A DNA stretch of 64,000 bases, taken from assembly GCA_037045225.1 (NCBI GenBank), contig JBAOHZ010000009.1, positions 1,488,001 through 1,552,000 of the forward strand. Direction: 5' to 3'. The position numbers were made by a program, and so were the translations under genes. Shown here in pieces: positions 30,601 through 38,131 of the stretch. Position 1 is the stretch's first letter; each line of letters begins with the position of its first letter. This DNA comes from Nitrospira sp. Its GTDB lineage: Bacteria; Nitrospirota; Nitrospiria; Nitrospirales; Nitrospiraceae. The notes under the pieces are model-generated. The model was not told where the DNA came from, did not search any database, and saw only the letters and a program-made list of their open reading frames with translations.

Positions 30601-32622
30601 GTCATCCCACTTCGCGGCCCATGCATACTTCGGATTGGGAGCGGTGCTTTCCCGCTCGCCACGGGCGATGTTGCCATCCCACTTCCAGTCCCACACCGTC
30701 GAATCGTAGGCCATGATCTGGCCCTTCTCATCATTGGTGTGGCCCGGTTGACCTTGGGCCGGGACGAACATCTCGACCCAATCCTTGATGTTCACGATCA
30801 CAGGATCGGACTTCCAGTTCGTCTTCTGGCTCTTATCGACGATCTTGAAGGTCTTGCCGAACCAGTCGACGGTCGAACCGATCAACTTATCCGACGAGAC
30901 ACCCTGCTTCATACGGCCCTGACGATCCGGCAACTCGCGCATATCCGGCATCGTGTCAGTGTGGGCATTGCCCACCTGCAAGGTGTTGTAGAACCGGCCG
31001 TACCCCCACATACCCGCGACATAGTGATGCGCCACGTGGCAGTGATAGAGGAATTCACCGGCCAGATGCTGACAGCCACCGCCGCCGCATTCCGGTTCCA
31101 GGTCGAGCGCTTCGGACGGACCAACCACTTCCACGTCCACCCGATCGGACTTCGTTCGGACCACCGGATACTTCACCGGTCCGTCCTGTCCCTTATACCA
31201 ATGCTCTTCCTGATCGGCACGCGGGCTGCGCTGCCAGCGGATCGTTCCGCTGTGCGGATGGTGGGAGTGGAACACTTCTGATCCACCGTGCACCAAACGC
31301 CACTTGACCGGATCACCGAGGTAGCCACGGGCCACCGTGGTGGGCGGGTCACCGAAGGTGTAGGCGCTGTAGGCCAGCGACTCATCTTCGAAGCCGAAAT
31401 ATTCATGTTGCAAATGCATCTGATCGATGCCGAACGGCTCGCTGCGATAGTTGATCGCACGGCCACCCGGACGATAGGCATCCGTCAATGGATCGCGCTG
31501 CGGCAAGAAGTCACCCTTCTTGTTCAGCGGACGGAACGCTTCATCGCCGATTTCGTGATAGAACAACACGAACTCGCGGAAGTCCGGTCCCGAGCCGTTG
31601 TCGACCATGACCTGCCATCCGCTGGTCGTATCGGGCGCGGCGCCCGTGCCGAGCGGATCGAGGTACTTGGAGCCCTTCGGCTCAACGATGAAGGCACCGA
31701 AGAGGCCCAACACCGTCAACTCGCGATCGTGGCTCCATGAGTGAAACTGCCGCACACCTTCCTGCATGTTCGGATGGATATACCATTCGAAATCCTGCGT
31801 CTTGCCCGGCGAGACAACCGTATCCGGATTCGTCGTCGTCGCAGGCTTCCCCGTGGCGCTCACGATCATGCTGGAGGCCTGGATGACCAAGCTGCCGTCC
31901 TCGCCCTCCAGTTGGTTACGCAGCGTCATCTTGACGCAATCGCCCTGGTTGGCACGAAGCACCAACGGCTGAATCGCATCGCCCTGGTTTCCAGTGGTCA
32001 CCGCTCCAGGATCGAATCCGTCCTTTTCACGTGCCTCTTTGTTCTTGGTTTCCTCGGCGCGAACTTTGTCGATATCCCCGGTGTGGACGTACATATACCC
32101 AGGATAGAAGTCGAGCCACCGATTCAAACTGATCTCGATGTTGATCATCGAGACGTCGAATTTCTTGACCGGCGCATTGGCGGGACATTTCCCCCCTGAC
32201 GTCATCACCGGTTCGCCCTTCGACGAATCGGACGCCAACAGGAAGCTGCTCCCGTCTTGCCCCATATATTGGTGCATCATCGACATTTCATTGAATGCAC
32301 CGGAGGTCTGCTGCGCCTTGGCATCCGTCTGCGCCTGTTGTTCCAACTTCTCCATCAGGCGGTGGTGCTGCATCTCCATCTTCTCTGCATTACCCGCACG
32401 ACCCTCCATGGCGTTTTCCACCACGGTCTGACCCTTCAGGGTCTGGGTCCAGCCCGGCATGGTAACCGGCGTCGCATGTCCCTCATGCGACTGATCACCC
32501 GGCCCGGCCGCAAACACCCACGGCGCCGCGAGCAAACTGCCCGTTAGCAGCGCCGCCTGCAGCTTACGCAACGCCCCAGGGCGTATGCGCTTGCGCTGTG
32601 ACACATGCACTGAAGACCTCAT
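27682..32622 (-). CDS. giant periplasmic multicopper oxidase (three repeated modules)
   Basis: A 1646-residue protein with signal peptide (cleavage after V-F-A). Three modules each open with a C-P motif and a later D-C: Cys146/229, Cys741/807, Cys1253/1326, with R-A-N before each D-C. Module 1 (about 140-620) carries H-S-H-H-P-H near 452 and H-C-H-V-A-H-H-Y-V-A-G-M near 525, a full type 1/type 3 copper motif. Module 2 (about 735-1225) has H-P-H near 830 and H-D-H near 975, but the later position reads Y-I-H-F-N-G without Cys. Module 3 has mostly lost copper ligands. Length resembles the manganese-oxidation protein MofA (about 1660). AAGGAGGGAGG precedes ATG. Substrate unknown; a metal ion is plausible. 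Confidence 0.9.
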   Translation of the reverse strand: MRSSVHVSQRKRIRPGALRKLQAALLTGSLLAAPWVFAAGPGDQSHEGHATPVTMPGWTQTLKGQTVVENAMEGRAGNAEKMEMQHHRLMEKLEQQAQTDAKAQQTSGAFNEMSMMHQYMGQDGSSFLLASDSSKGEPVMTSGGKCPANAPVKKFDVSMINIEISLNRWLDFYPGYMYVHTGDIDKVRAEETKNKEAREKDGFDPGAVTTGNQGDAIQPLVLRANQGDCVKMTLRNQLEGEDGSLVIQASSMIVSATGKPATTTNPDTVVSPGKTQDFEWYIHPNMQEGVRQFHSWSHDRELTVLGLFGAFIVEPKGSKYLDPLGTGAAPDTTSGWQVMVDNGSGPDFREFVLFYHEIGDEAFRPLNKKGDFLPQRDPLTDAYRPGGRAINYRSEPFGIDQMHLQHEYFGFEDESLAYSAYTFGDPPTTVARGYLGDPVKWRLVHGGSEVFHSHHPHSGTIRWQRSPRADQEEHWYKGQDGPVKYPVVRTKSDRVDVEVVGPSEALDLEPECGGGGCQHLAGEFLYHCHVAHHYVAGMWGYGRFYNTLQVGNAHTDTMPDMRELPDRQGRMKQGVSSDKLIGSTVDWFGKTFKIVDKSQKTNWKSDPVIVNIKDWVEMFVPAQGQPGHTNDEKGQIMAYDSTVWDWKWDGNIARGERESTAPNPKYAWAAKWDDSTRPAILFDPTTGKMAWPLFKPHFGKRVPFSANHSGAPWLEPIHQDANGERTSEPAMPGEQGRWSLCPDNANRKHYNIHFVRMPITLAKKQGKEPAMVDKDGLIYVLHEEERLTRANDDLKLPAVIRANVYDCVDLLLTSEWDDDDYTNFQSSKINIHPHFFQFDTGNSDGVISGMEYEMSVRPFTMWGKKTKHGLPAPMVAKLVGEVKAGASSVKIQMAPGATAFHVNTELMVGMDCLEKGNDPAASLPRDKSCQEVARVKDIKGDMVTFFKPLKHHHPAGDLVSPEFVRYRWWVDVDMGTVFWHDHAFGATTWPHGGFGVTIVEPFGSTYHDPKNGKLVYSGPIADIHSNEPIGAGVGGSFRELMVSIHDTVPHTVNVIEAGNPPGQPIEVALEAGKTVSFQMPDKILNAPNKYINGGTHTTGSGFNFRAAPFAQRLSNNPDTSKLFSSAIHGDPGTPLLRAYTGDTMVFRLLHQLMNESHVWTIAGHTFLTERYAADANRKNSIHVGIAERYDLVTKAGGFQGMPGDYIHFNGRTSHFAEGGWGIIRVLDKEVADLKPLPRGTNPLGIPATPNSVCPSDSPVKSFNVVALDRPMKLNPKAPDAIEVDFERKIEMTMPEGKIFALEEEAATVAGNVMPNPLTLRANLGDCIKVNLKNKMKASRASFFAPGLAFDPKDSQGLNVGNNAGEQTVAPGESRTYTYYAHPLNKETTSLVWDGGNIVVNPRNGLYGAIVIGPKGSQYRDPVTGADVSQKNAWRADVIVDTTISENVGKRNYRDVALFFQDEDNIIGTAFMPYVQNVAGLTSVNYRAEPYKFREEQGCSLGKIFQPCAVDKPEDPVTPLIEAHAGDALRIHVIGANSEQNGMFSVEGHEWPIEPYMPGADMISVVEYAGSEILDVFIRGGAGGPYRQVGDFVWSNARLPYTQSGQWGYLRVLPTGDSRIQPLSASGAGARQAEVLPEPQAIPTAMK

Positions 32623-32863
32623 ATGTCGGCCTCCCTCCTTAATAAATTCCCGCGCCCTTCCGCGGGAGTGGTTAAAAAACGTGGTCGTGTGACCGGCCTC
32701 CGTCAGGCAGGACCCCGGCTACCCCCGGCCTCTCCTCGCTCCCTCCACGAAACGCTCCAAAAGGAAAAAGGGCTGGTGAAGGATGTCCTCAAAGTTTGAG
32801 GGAGCAGGTTATTCGGAGGCCGGTCCTAATCACCCGCACCTTCACCAGCACTGCGGCTACAAC

Positions 32864-32878
32864 GCAATTGATATGCCC
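32864..32878 (-). promoter_or_regulatory. sigma-54-like promoter for the multicopper oxidase
   Basis: The minus strand reads GGGCATATCAATTGC. It has GG and GC ten bases apart and a perfect TTGC -12 element; only the first T and the sixth base depart from TGGCAC-N5-TTGC. It predicts an mRNA leader of about 230 bases. Confidence 0.5.
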
Positions 32879-33039
32879 AGAAGGCAAAATCACTATCAAC
32901 AGACTTTATTCTATATTTACAATATGTTGAACGCTCTCGTAGGAATAACGGAACAGGCGTGAAATGCTACAGTTTTCCAGGCTATTAGACAGCCGATCAC
33001 GCCACCAACGATAACGCTTATAAAACAATGATTTACACT

Positions 33040-33055
33040 GTCCAAAATGATGGAC
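33040..33055. promoter_or_regulatory. palindrome, candidate enhancer site for the sigma-54 activator
   Basis: GTCCA (33040-33044) and TGGAC (33051-33055) form an inverted repeat around AAATGA, about 165 bases upstream of the sigma-54-like box. Enhancer-binding proteins usually bind at this distance. The half-sites are short, so chance is possible. Confidence 0.35.
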
Positions 33056-33197
33056 GGTCGATCATGCTTTTTGGGGCAAGAAGGGGCAGACGCTCATTAA
33101 CACGAGCTGGAAATGAAGAAGGATCTGGCTGATTAGAAAGAAGAATTGAGTGAATTACGAGAGGAGAGGCGACAGAAAATCCTGGTACGCACCTGAG

Positions 33198-34604
33198 CTA
33201 TTGAATGCCCAGGTCGTGTAGCTTGTTATAGAGACTCGCCCGACTGATCTTGAGTAACCGGGCCGCTTGCAGCCGATTCCCTGAGGTCTGTTGCAGCGCC
33301 TGAAGGATACGAACCCGCTCAGCCTGCCGCGCTGCACCACGGCCAACCGTCCGGAGGTCGCCACCATCAGCAGGAGCAGATCCCACCGCGACCAGATCCG
33401 CACACGTCAGCTCCCTGTGAGTCGTTGTCACCACCGCGCGCTCAATGTAATGCTGCAGTTCTCGCACATTTCCCGGCCAAGGCGCTGCAGTCAAGGCGCG
33501 CATGGCTTCTTCGCTCACCTGACGCAATTCCTGACGATGCCGCTGGCAGGAATCCTCGATAAACTTGTACACTAACAAAGGAATATCGCCTCTCCGGTCA
33601 CGCAAAGGCGGCAGATGAACGGGCAACACGGCCAACCGATAGTAGAGGTCTTGACGAAACACCTTGGCCTTTACAAGATCCGTCAAATCCTTGTTGGTAG
33701 CCGAAATGACGCGGACATCGATTTTGATCGGCTGCGTTCCGCCGACTCGCTTGATCTCCCCTTCCTGCAAGACTCGCAGGAGCTTAGCCTGGAAGGTCGG
33801 AGACGTATCGGCGATCTCATCTAAAAAAATCGTGCCCCCGTCAGCCTCTTCGAATAGCCCTGGCTTGGCCCCTGCCGCCCCTGTAAATGCCCCCTTCACA
33901 TGGCCGAACAGTTCACTCTCCAACAACGTTTCCGGGAGCGCCCCGCAATCAACCACCACAAAGGGCTTATCGCGACGATAACTGGTCTGGTGAATCGTCC
34001 GGGCCACTAGTTCTTTTCCCGTGCCGCTTTCCCCCTGGATCAACACCGTGGCCGAACTGTCGGCCACCAACCGGATCATCTCAAACAACTGATGCATGGC
34101 CTGACTCGCGCCGACCAGATCGCCCAATCTCGATTCGGTCCGTTCCGGGCGCGACCGCCCGAGCCTTTGCTGCGACAGCGACGTTGGAATGTTGAGCAAC
34201 TCCGGCCGCTTATGAAACAACACGAGGACCGAGGCGACCTCCCCTGAAGACGATACCAATGGAAATGCCTGGTGCATACCACAGGCCGTCCCATCGCCGG
34301 ATGTGTTGCAGGAAACCGTGAGCACCTCTCCCGTCGTAAACACCGACTCAGCGGGACAGGTCCCGCAAGGATCGGTCATTTGGACAAACGCTTGATAACA
34401 CTTGGCTGGCTTGGTGACTGCGGGCGAGGCCCCGGATTCGGCCCAAGCGGCGTCATTCGCGTACACGACATTGAGTTCCCGATCCATCACGACGACACGG
34501 TCAGTCAGCCCACCAGCCAATTGCTTCAGAGCCTCTAAACGAGCAGCCAGAATCGGATCGGTAAAGGGAGAATGGGACGTTGCCTGTGATTGAGATCCGG
34601 CCAT
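33198..34604 (-). CDS. sigma-54 activator with Cys-rich PAS sensor
   Basis: A 468-residue enhancer-binding protein. The N-terminal PAS domain (about 20-125) holds six cysteines in A-K-C-Y-Q, D-P-C-G-T-C-P-A, V-S-C-N and A-C-G-M-H, suggesting metal or redox sensing. The AAA+ domain (about 160-395) has Walker A G-E-S-G-T-G-K-E, the sigma-54 contact loop G-A-F-T-G-A and Walker B I-F-L-D-E-I. A Fis-type helix-turn-helix lies at about 430-466. ATG at 34604 has GAGGAG eight bases upstream. It lies directly upstream of the multicopper oxidase on the same strand, with 575 bases between, and is the obvious candidate regulator. Confidence 0.92.
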   Translation of the reverse strand: MAGSQSQATSHSPFTDPILAARLEALKQLAGGLTDRVVVMDRELNVVYANDAAWAESGASPAVTKPAKCYQAFVQMTDPCGTCPAESVFTTGEVLTVSCNTSGDGTACGMHQAFPLVSSSGEVASVLVLFHKRPELLNIPTSLSQQRLGRSRPERTESRLGDLVGASQAMHQLFEMIRLVADSSATVLIQGESGTGKELVARTIHQTSYRRDKPFVVVDCGALPETLLESELFGHVKGAFTGAAGAKPGLFEEADGGTIFLDEIADTSPTFQAKLLRVLQEGEIKRVGGTQPIKIDVRVISATNKDLTDLVKAKVFRQDLYYRLAVLPVHLPPLRDRRGDIPLLVYKFIEDSCQRHRQELRQVSEEAMRALTAAPWPGNVRELQHYIERAVVTTTHRELTCADLVAVGSAPADGGDLRTVGRGAARQAERVRILQALQQTSGNRLQAARLLKISRASLYNKLHDLGIQ

Positions 34605-34636
34605 CTCATCACTCCTCGTTTCGATGGGAACCACGC

Positions 34637-34663
34637 GGGGCCTCTCTACACTAGCGAGGCCCC
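34637..34663 (-). terminator. hairpin between receiver gene and sigma-54 activator
   Basis: GGGGCCTC (34637-34644) pairs with GAGGCCCC (34656-34663), an 8-bp stem with an 11-base loop, located 33 bases before the activator start. It may end the receiver transcript or attenuate the activator. Confidence 0.5.
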
Positions 34664-34749
34664 CTTTGTACTACGCCTGCCACGACGAAGACAACCCTCC
34701 CCCGTTGGGGGGAGACCTCGCGAAAACACGTATCCGCCACCGCCGATGT

Positions 34750-35181
34750 TCAATGTACCAGTCCATCCGCCGGTCGGCCTCCGGGATGCTGCAACAGTTG
34801 CTTCACCGTGGCTTTCAATTCCGACAGCCGAACCGGCTTGTCGAAATAGGCCGTGGCACCGTTTTTCAGCGCCTCGTCTTTTGTCTGGGCATCACCAAAG
34901 GCAGTCATCACGATAATGGGGCACTCAGGCACACAGCGCCTCAATCGATGGACATATTCGAAACCCCCATCCGGCATCTTTAAATCGGTCACGATCAAAT
35001 CAGGGGCCGCCCGCATGACCGCAGCCAGCCCTTCTTCACCATTGCTCGCTTCACGCAAGTGATAGCCCTCTCCCCACAACTCATCGCAGAGCAGGCTCCG
35101 CATATCCTTGTCATCCTCCACCACCAGCAACACCGCTGGTGTGGGCCCTTCCGCACGCGATCCTTCAGAATACGTCACCAT
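34750..35181 (-). CDS. single-domain response regulator
   Basis: A receiver protein of about 143 residues. It has V-V-E-D-D-K-D-M-R (acidic pocket), D-L-I-V-T-D-L-K-M-P-D-G-G (phosphoacceptor Asp in V-T-D), V-M-T-A-F-G (Thr) and F-D-K-P-V (Lys). No output domain follows. The start is uncertain: a near-perfect sigma-54 box puts transcription only about three bases before ATG 35181, so translation may be leaderless or begin at the GTG near 35133. It may serve the kinase encoded just upstream. Confidence 0.88.
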   Translation of the reverse strand: MVTYSEGSRAEGPTPAVLLVVEDDKDMRSLLCDELWGEGYHLREASNGEEGLAAVMRAAPDLIVTDLKMPDGGFEYVHRLRRCVPECPIIVMTAFGDAQTKDEALKNGATAYFDKPVRLSELKATVKQLLQHPGGRPADGLVH

Positions 35182-35195
35182 GAGCACAAAATAAC

Positions 35196-35210
35196 GCAAA
35201 CGATGTGCCA
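35196..35210 (-). promoter_or_regulatory. perfect sigma-54 promoter (TGGCAC-N5-TTGC)
   Basis: The minus strand reads TGGCACATCGTTTGC, an exact match to the -24/-12 consensus. The predicted start (about 35184) lies just before the receiver gene. Both neighbouring activators are sigma-54 dependent. Confidence 0.75.
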
Positions 35211-35386
35211 TTTCCGGCAATTCACAATAGGTCCCAAATACTTGAATTTAAATACTAAAATCTATGAATGGTTTACCAAACAGGGGGCACAGGAATCGGG
35301 TTCTGGCGAGAAAGGCCCCACCCCCGAAAAGGCCCTGTCCCGAAGCGCCACAGCGGGAGGGGCGGAGCTCATGGCGAAGAGCCGAT

Positions 35387-35409
35387 GCCATATGCGATAG
35401 GCTATCAGC
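35387..35409. repeat. short interspersed repeat at the kinase 3' end
   Basis: On the minus strand this reads GCTGATAGCCTATCGCATATGGC, related to 39917-39935 and 17744-17762. It overlaps the histidine kinase stop codon. Confidence 0.4.
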
Positions 35410-38131
35410 TCTTATCGACCGGCAGGCATATGGTGAAGGTCGTGCCCTGTCCAGGCTCACTCTCCACCTCGATCGTACCGCTGTGCTCCTCAATGATGCC
35501 CTTCACCACCGTCAGACCCAAGCCGGTTCCCTTTCCGAACTCCTTGGTGGTGAAAAACGGGTCGAACACCTTGGCAATCACGTCGCGGGACATCCCGTGA
35601 CCGCTGTCCGCCACCGTAAACCGGACCATCCCACGGTCCGGCGCCAATGCCAGCTTCAGGACCCCTCCCTCAGGCATCGCATGAATCGCATTCATCACCA
35701 GATTGATCAGGACCTGGCTCATCTGATCGGCATCGGCGTGCACGAATGGGCAGGCGTCGGCAAATGAGGTTTCGACGCTGATGCGGCTATGGGACAGGCG
35801 TTCTTGGAAAATTTCCAGGTTGTCCTCGATGGTCCGGCGCAAGTCCAAGGCACGGTGTTCGATCGGACGCCGACGGGCAAACGCCAGCAACTGATTCATC
35901 ACCCGCGTAATTCGCTCGACCTGACTGACGATGGTCTGGAGCCCCTTCCTGACCGGCTCCTCCTTCGTGCGCTCCATCAGGTATTCGGCCCGGCCCAGAA
36001 TCACGTTCATGGGCGTGCCGATCTCGTGCGCCATGCCGGAAGCCACCGTTCCAAGCTCAGCCACTCGCTCCGTCCGACGCAGTTGCGCTTGGAGGCGCTT
36101 CCGCTCCGTGATGTCACTGGCAATGCCATCGATCCGCAACGGACGGCCCTCTGCATCCTTGATGATCCGTCCGCGGTCATGCAACCACCGCAGGTCGCCG
36201 TCGAGCCTGACGATGCGATACTCCACATCGAACTCACCCGTCGTCAGAAGAGCCTGTCGCGCCTGTTCGGCAATCACGCGATCATCAGGATGAACGACCT
36301 CCAGCCATAACGAGGGTCGGGCCCAAAACGCGTCGGTGGAGCGGCCGTAGATCTCCCTGACGGACGGACTGACATAAAACATCGTGGATTGATCCAGCGA
36401 CGAGGACCAGATCACATCCTCCATCGCCCCCAATAAACTTTGAAGCCGCTCTTCGCTCTCCCGCAACTTCTGCTCCGCCGCTTTGCGCATTGAAATGTCC
36501 CGCAAGACGACCAGTATCCCCACCCCATCCTCGTCTTGGAACCGAGCGGCCCGGACGGCCACATCCACACTCACCCCATCCAGCCGCACAATCTTTTCCT
36601 CGACTTCCGGCACCGTGTTGCCTGGCTCCAGGAGATGCCGGATACGTGCACCGACCAACTCGTGGTAGTCGGGGTGCGCCAAGTCGTAGAGCGACTTTCC
36701 GAGGATCTCCTCTCCGGACCGGGCTCCGAACAACCGAAGCCCCTGTTCGTTGATCAAAATGATCCGGTCCTCACGGTTGACCAGGATGGCATCCGGCAAG
36801 ACCGCCAGGAGCCGGCGATACCGGTCTTCGCTTTGGCGCAGTCGCGTTTCCGTTTTTTTCCACTCGGTCACATCGCGCGTCACTCCCAAGATCGCGGTGA
36901 CAGTGCCATCGGCTGAACGCAGAGGCACCACGTGCATATCCAGCCACCGGGGAGTCCCCAGGAGACCGACGATCTGAACCTCCAATCGCCCCACTTCTCC
37001 CCGTCCGGCCTGACCGACCACTTCACGGACGCGCGATCGACACTCGGCGGTGACCAGAAAACACATGTCCCGGCCGACGACCTCGGCACTGCTCGTCGCC
37101 TCGAGCATGGCAAGCCCTGCCGCATTGATGGTCCGGACCGTGCCATCCAGATTGAGCAGTTTCACACAGTCAGGCTCGGTCTCGATGATCGCCCGTAAGA
37201 GGGCCTCGCGTTCCGCCAATTCCTGTTCGAGCCGTTTCCGTTCGGTCATATCACGGAGGATGACGGTGTAGTACCGCGTCCCATCCGTCCCGATCTGCGA
37301 GATCGCGGCTTCGATCGGAAATTCCTCCCCGTTGGCCCGGACCCCCGTCACCATGCCCAACGCGCCCATTTGCCGCGCCGTGATACCGGAGCGGCCGAAC
37401 TCCCGGATGTGTTCATTATGGACACTACGGAAACGCTCGGGAAGCAAGCGATCCAGCGGCCGTCCCAATACTTCCTCGGCGCCCCACTGAAACATCTTTT
37501 CCGCCGCCTGGTTGAACAGCACGATCTTGTGCGCGTCGTCGACCGTCACGATGGCATCCATCGCCGAGTGCACGATGCCTTCGAAACGGAGCTTGTCTTG
37601 ATGCAGTTCTGCTTCGACACGGCGTTCTCCGAGCGCTGCACCGACCTCCGCTTCTTCAGCCAGGGCACGCGCGTCCGTGGCCAGCGCGTCGGCGGCCTCC
37701 GTTCGATGTCGCTCAGTCTGTGCCGTCGCGAACGTCCCGTCCGACAGGCCGGATCTCGTATCCGGGCTCAGAAGAGAAGACCGACGGCCGACGATCAACG
37801 CGGCCACGATCCCCATGATCCCGATGCCGAAGAGACGATTGAGCCATGTGAGGAGCGGCAGGGACTCGGCAGATGACGCAAGAGGACCGATGAGCGCCAG
37901 CAACACCACCGCCCCCATACAAGAGCGGGGCACCGGCCCGAGGGAGGATGCGGCAATCAGAGTCACCGGAATCGCATAGAGCAACCACAGGTCGATCCCG
38001 GTGGGCGCCGACAGATCCAGGGCGAAGATCCCGATCGTCAGCAGCAGCGGAACGCCGTATTGGCGCAGGGGAGATTTCTGATGAGGGGACTGCACGCCGA
38101 TGGCTCCCAGCGCGAGGGTGAGACGATGCAT
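35405..38131 (-). CDS. membrane histidine kinase with four PAS domains
   Basis: A 908-residue sensor kinase. Four hydrophobic segments at about 25-115, a coil, then four PAS domains at about 185-300, 305-425, 430-550 and 555-680. The HisKA box G-M-A-H-E-I-G-T-P-M-N places the phosphoacceptor His near 701. The ATPase domain has N-L-V-M-N-A-I (N box), D-S-G-H-G-M (G1) and G-K-G-T-G-L-G-L (G2). It begins immediately after the regulator stop and forms a two-component pair with it. Signal unknown; PAS domains suggest redox, small molecule or light input. Confidence 0.93.
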   Translation of the reverse strand: MHRLTLALGAIGVQSPHQKSPLRQYGVPLLLTIGIFALDLSAPTGIDLWLLYAIPVTLIAASSLGPVPRSCMGAVVLLALIGPLASSAESLPLLTWLNRLFGIGIMGIVAALIVGRRSSLLSPDTRSGLSDGTFATAQTERHRTEAADALATDARALAEEAEVGAALGERRVEAELHQDKLRFEGIVHSAMDAIVTVDDAHKIVLFNQAAEKMFQWGAEEVLGRPLDRLLPERFRSVHNEHIREFGRSGITARQMGALGMVTGVRANGEEFPIEAAISQIGTDGTRYYTVILRDMTERKRLEQELAEREALLRAIIETEPDCVKLLNLDGTVRTINAAGLAMLEATSSAEVVGRDMCFLVTAECRSRVREVVGQAGRGEVGRLEVQIVGLLGTPRWLDMHVVPLRSADGTVTAILGVTRDVTEWKKTETRLRQSEDRYRRLLAVLPDAILVNREDRIILINEQGLRLFGARSGEEILGKSLYDLAHPDYHELVGARIRHLLEPGNTVPEVEEKIVRLDGVSVDVAVRAARFQDEDGVGILVVLRDISMRKAAEQKLRESEERLQSLLGAMEDVIWSSSLDQSTMFYVSPSVREIYGRSTDAFWARPSLWLEVVHPDDRVIAEQARQALLTTGEFDVEYRIVRLDGDLRWLHDRGRIIKDAEGRPLRIDGIASDITERKRLQAQLRRTERVAELGTVASGMAHEIGTPMNVILGRAEYLMERTKEEPVRKGLQTIVSQVERITRVMNQLLAFARRRPIEHRALDLRRTIEDNLEIFQERLSHSRISVETSFADACPFVHADADQMSQVLINLVMNAIHAMPEGGVLKLALAPDRGMVRFTVADSGHGMSRDVIAKVFDPFFTTKEFGKGTGLGLTVVKGIIEEHSGTIEVESEPGQGTTFTICLPVDKS

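Noticed and set aside
29920..31281. Plus-strand frame of 453 codons within the oxidase gene
   Set aside because: Antisense shadow of the multicopper oxidase.
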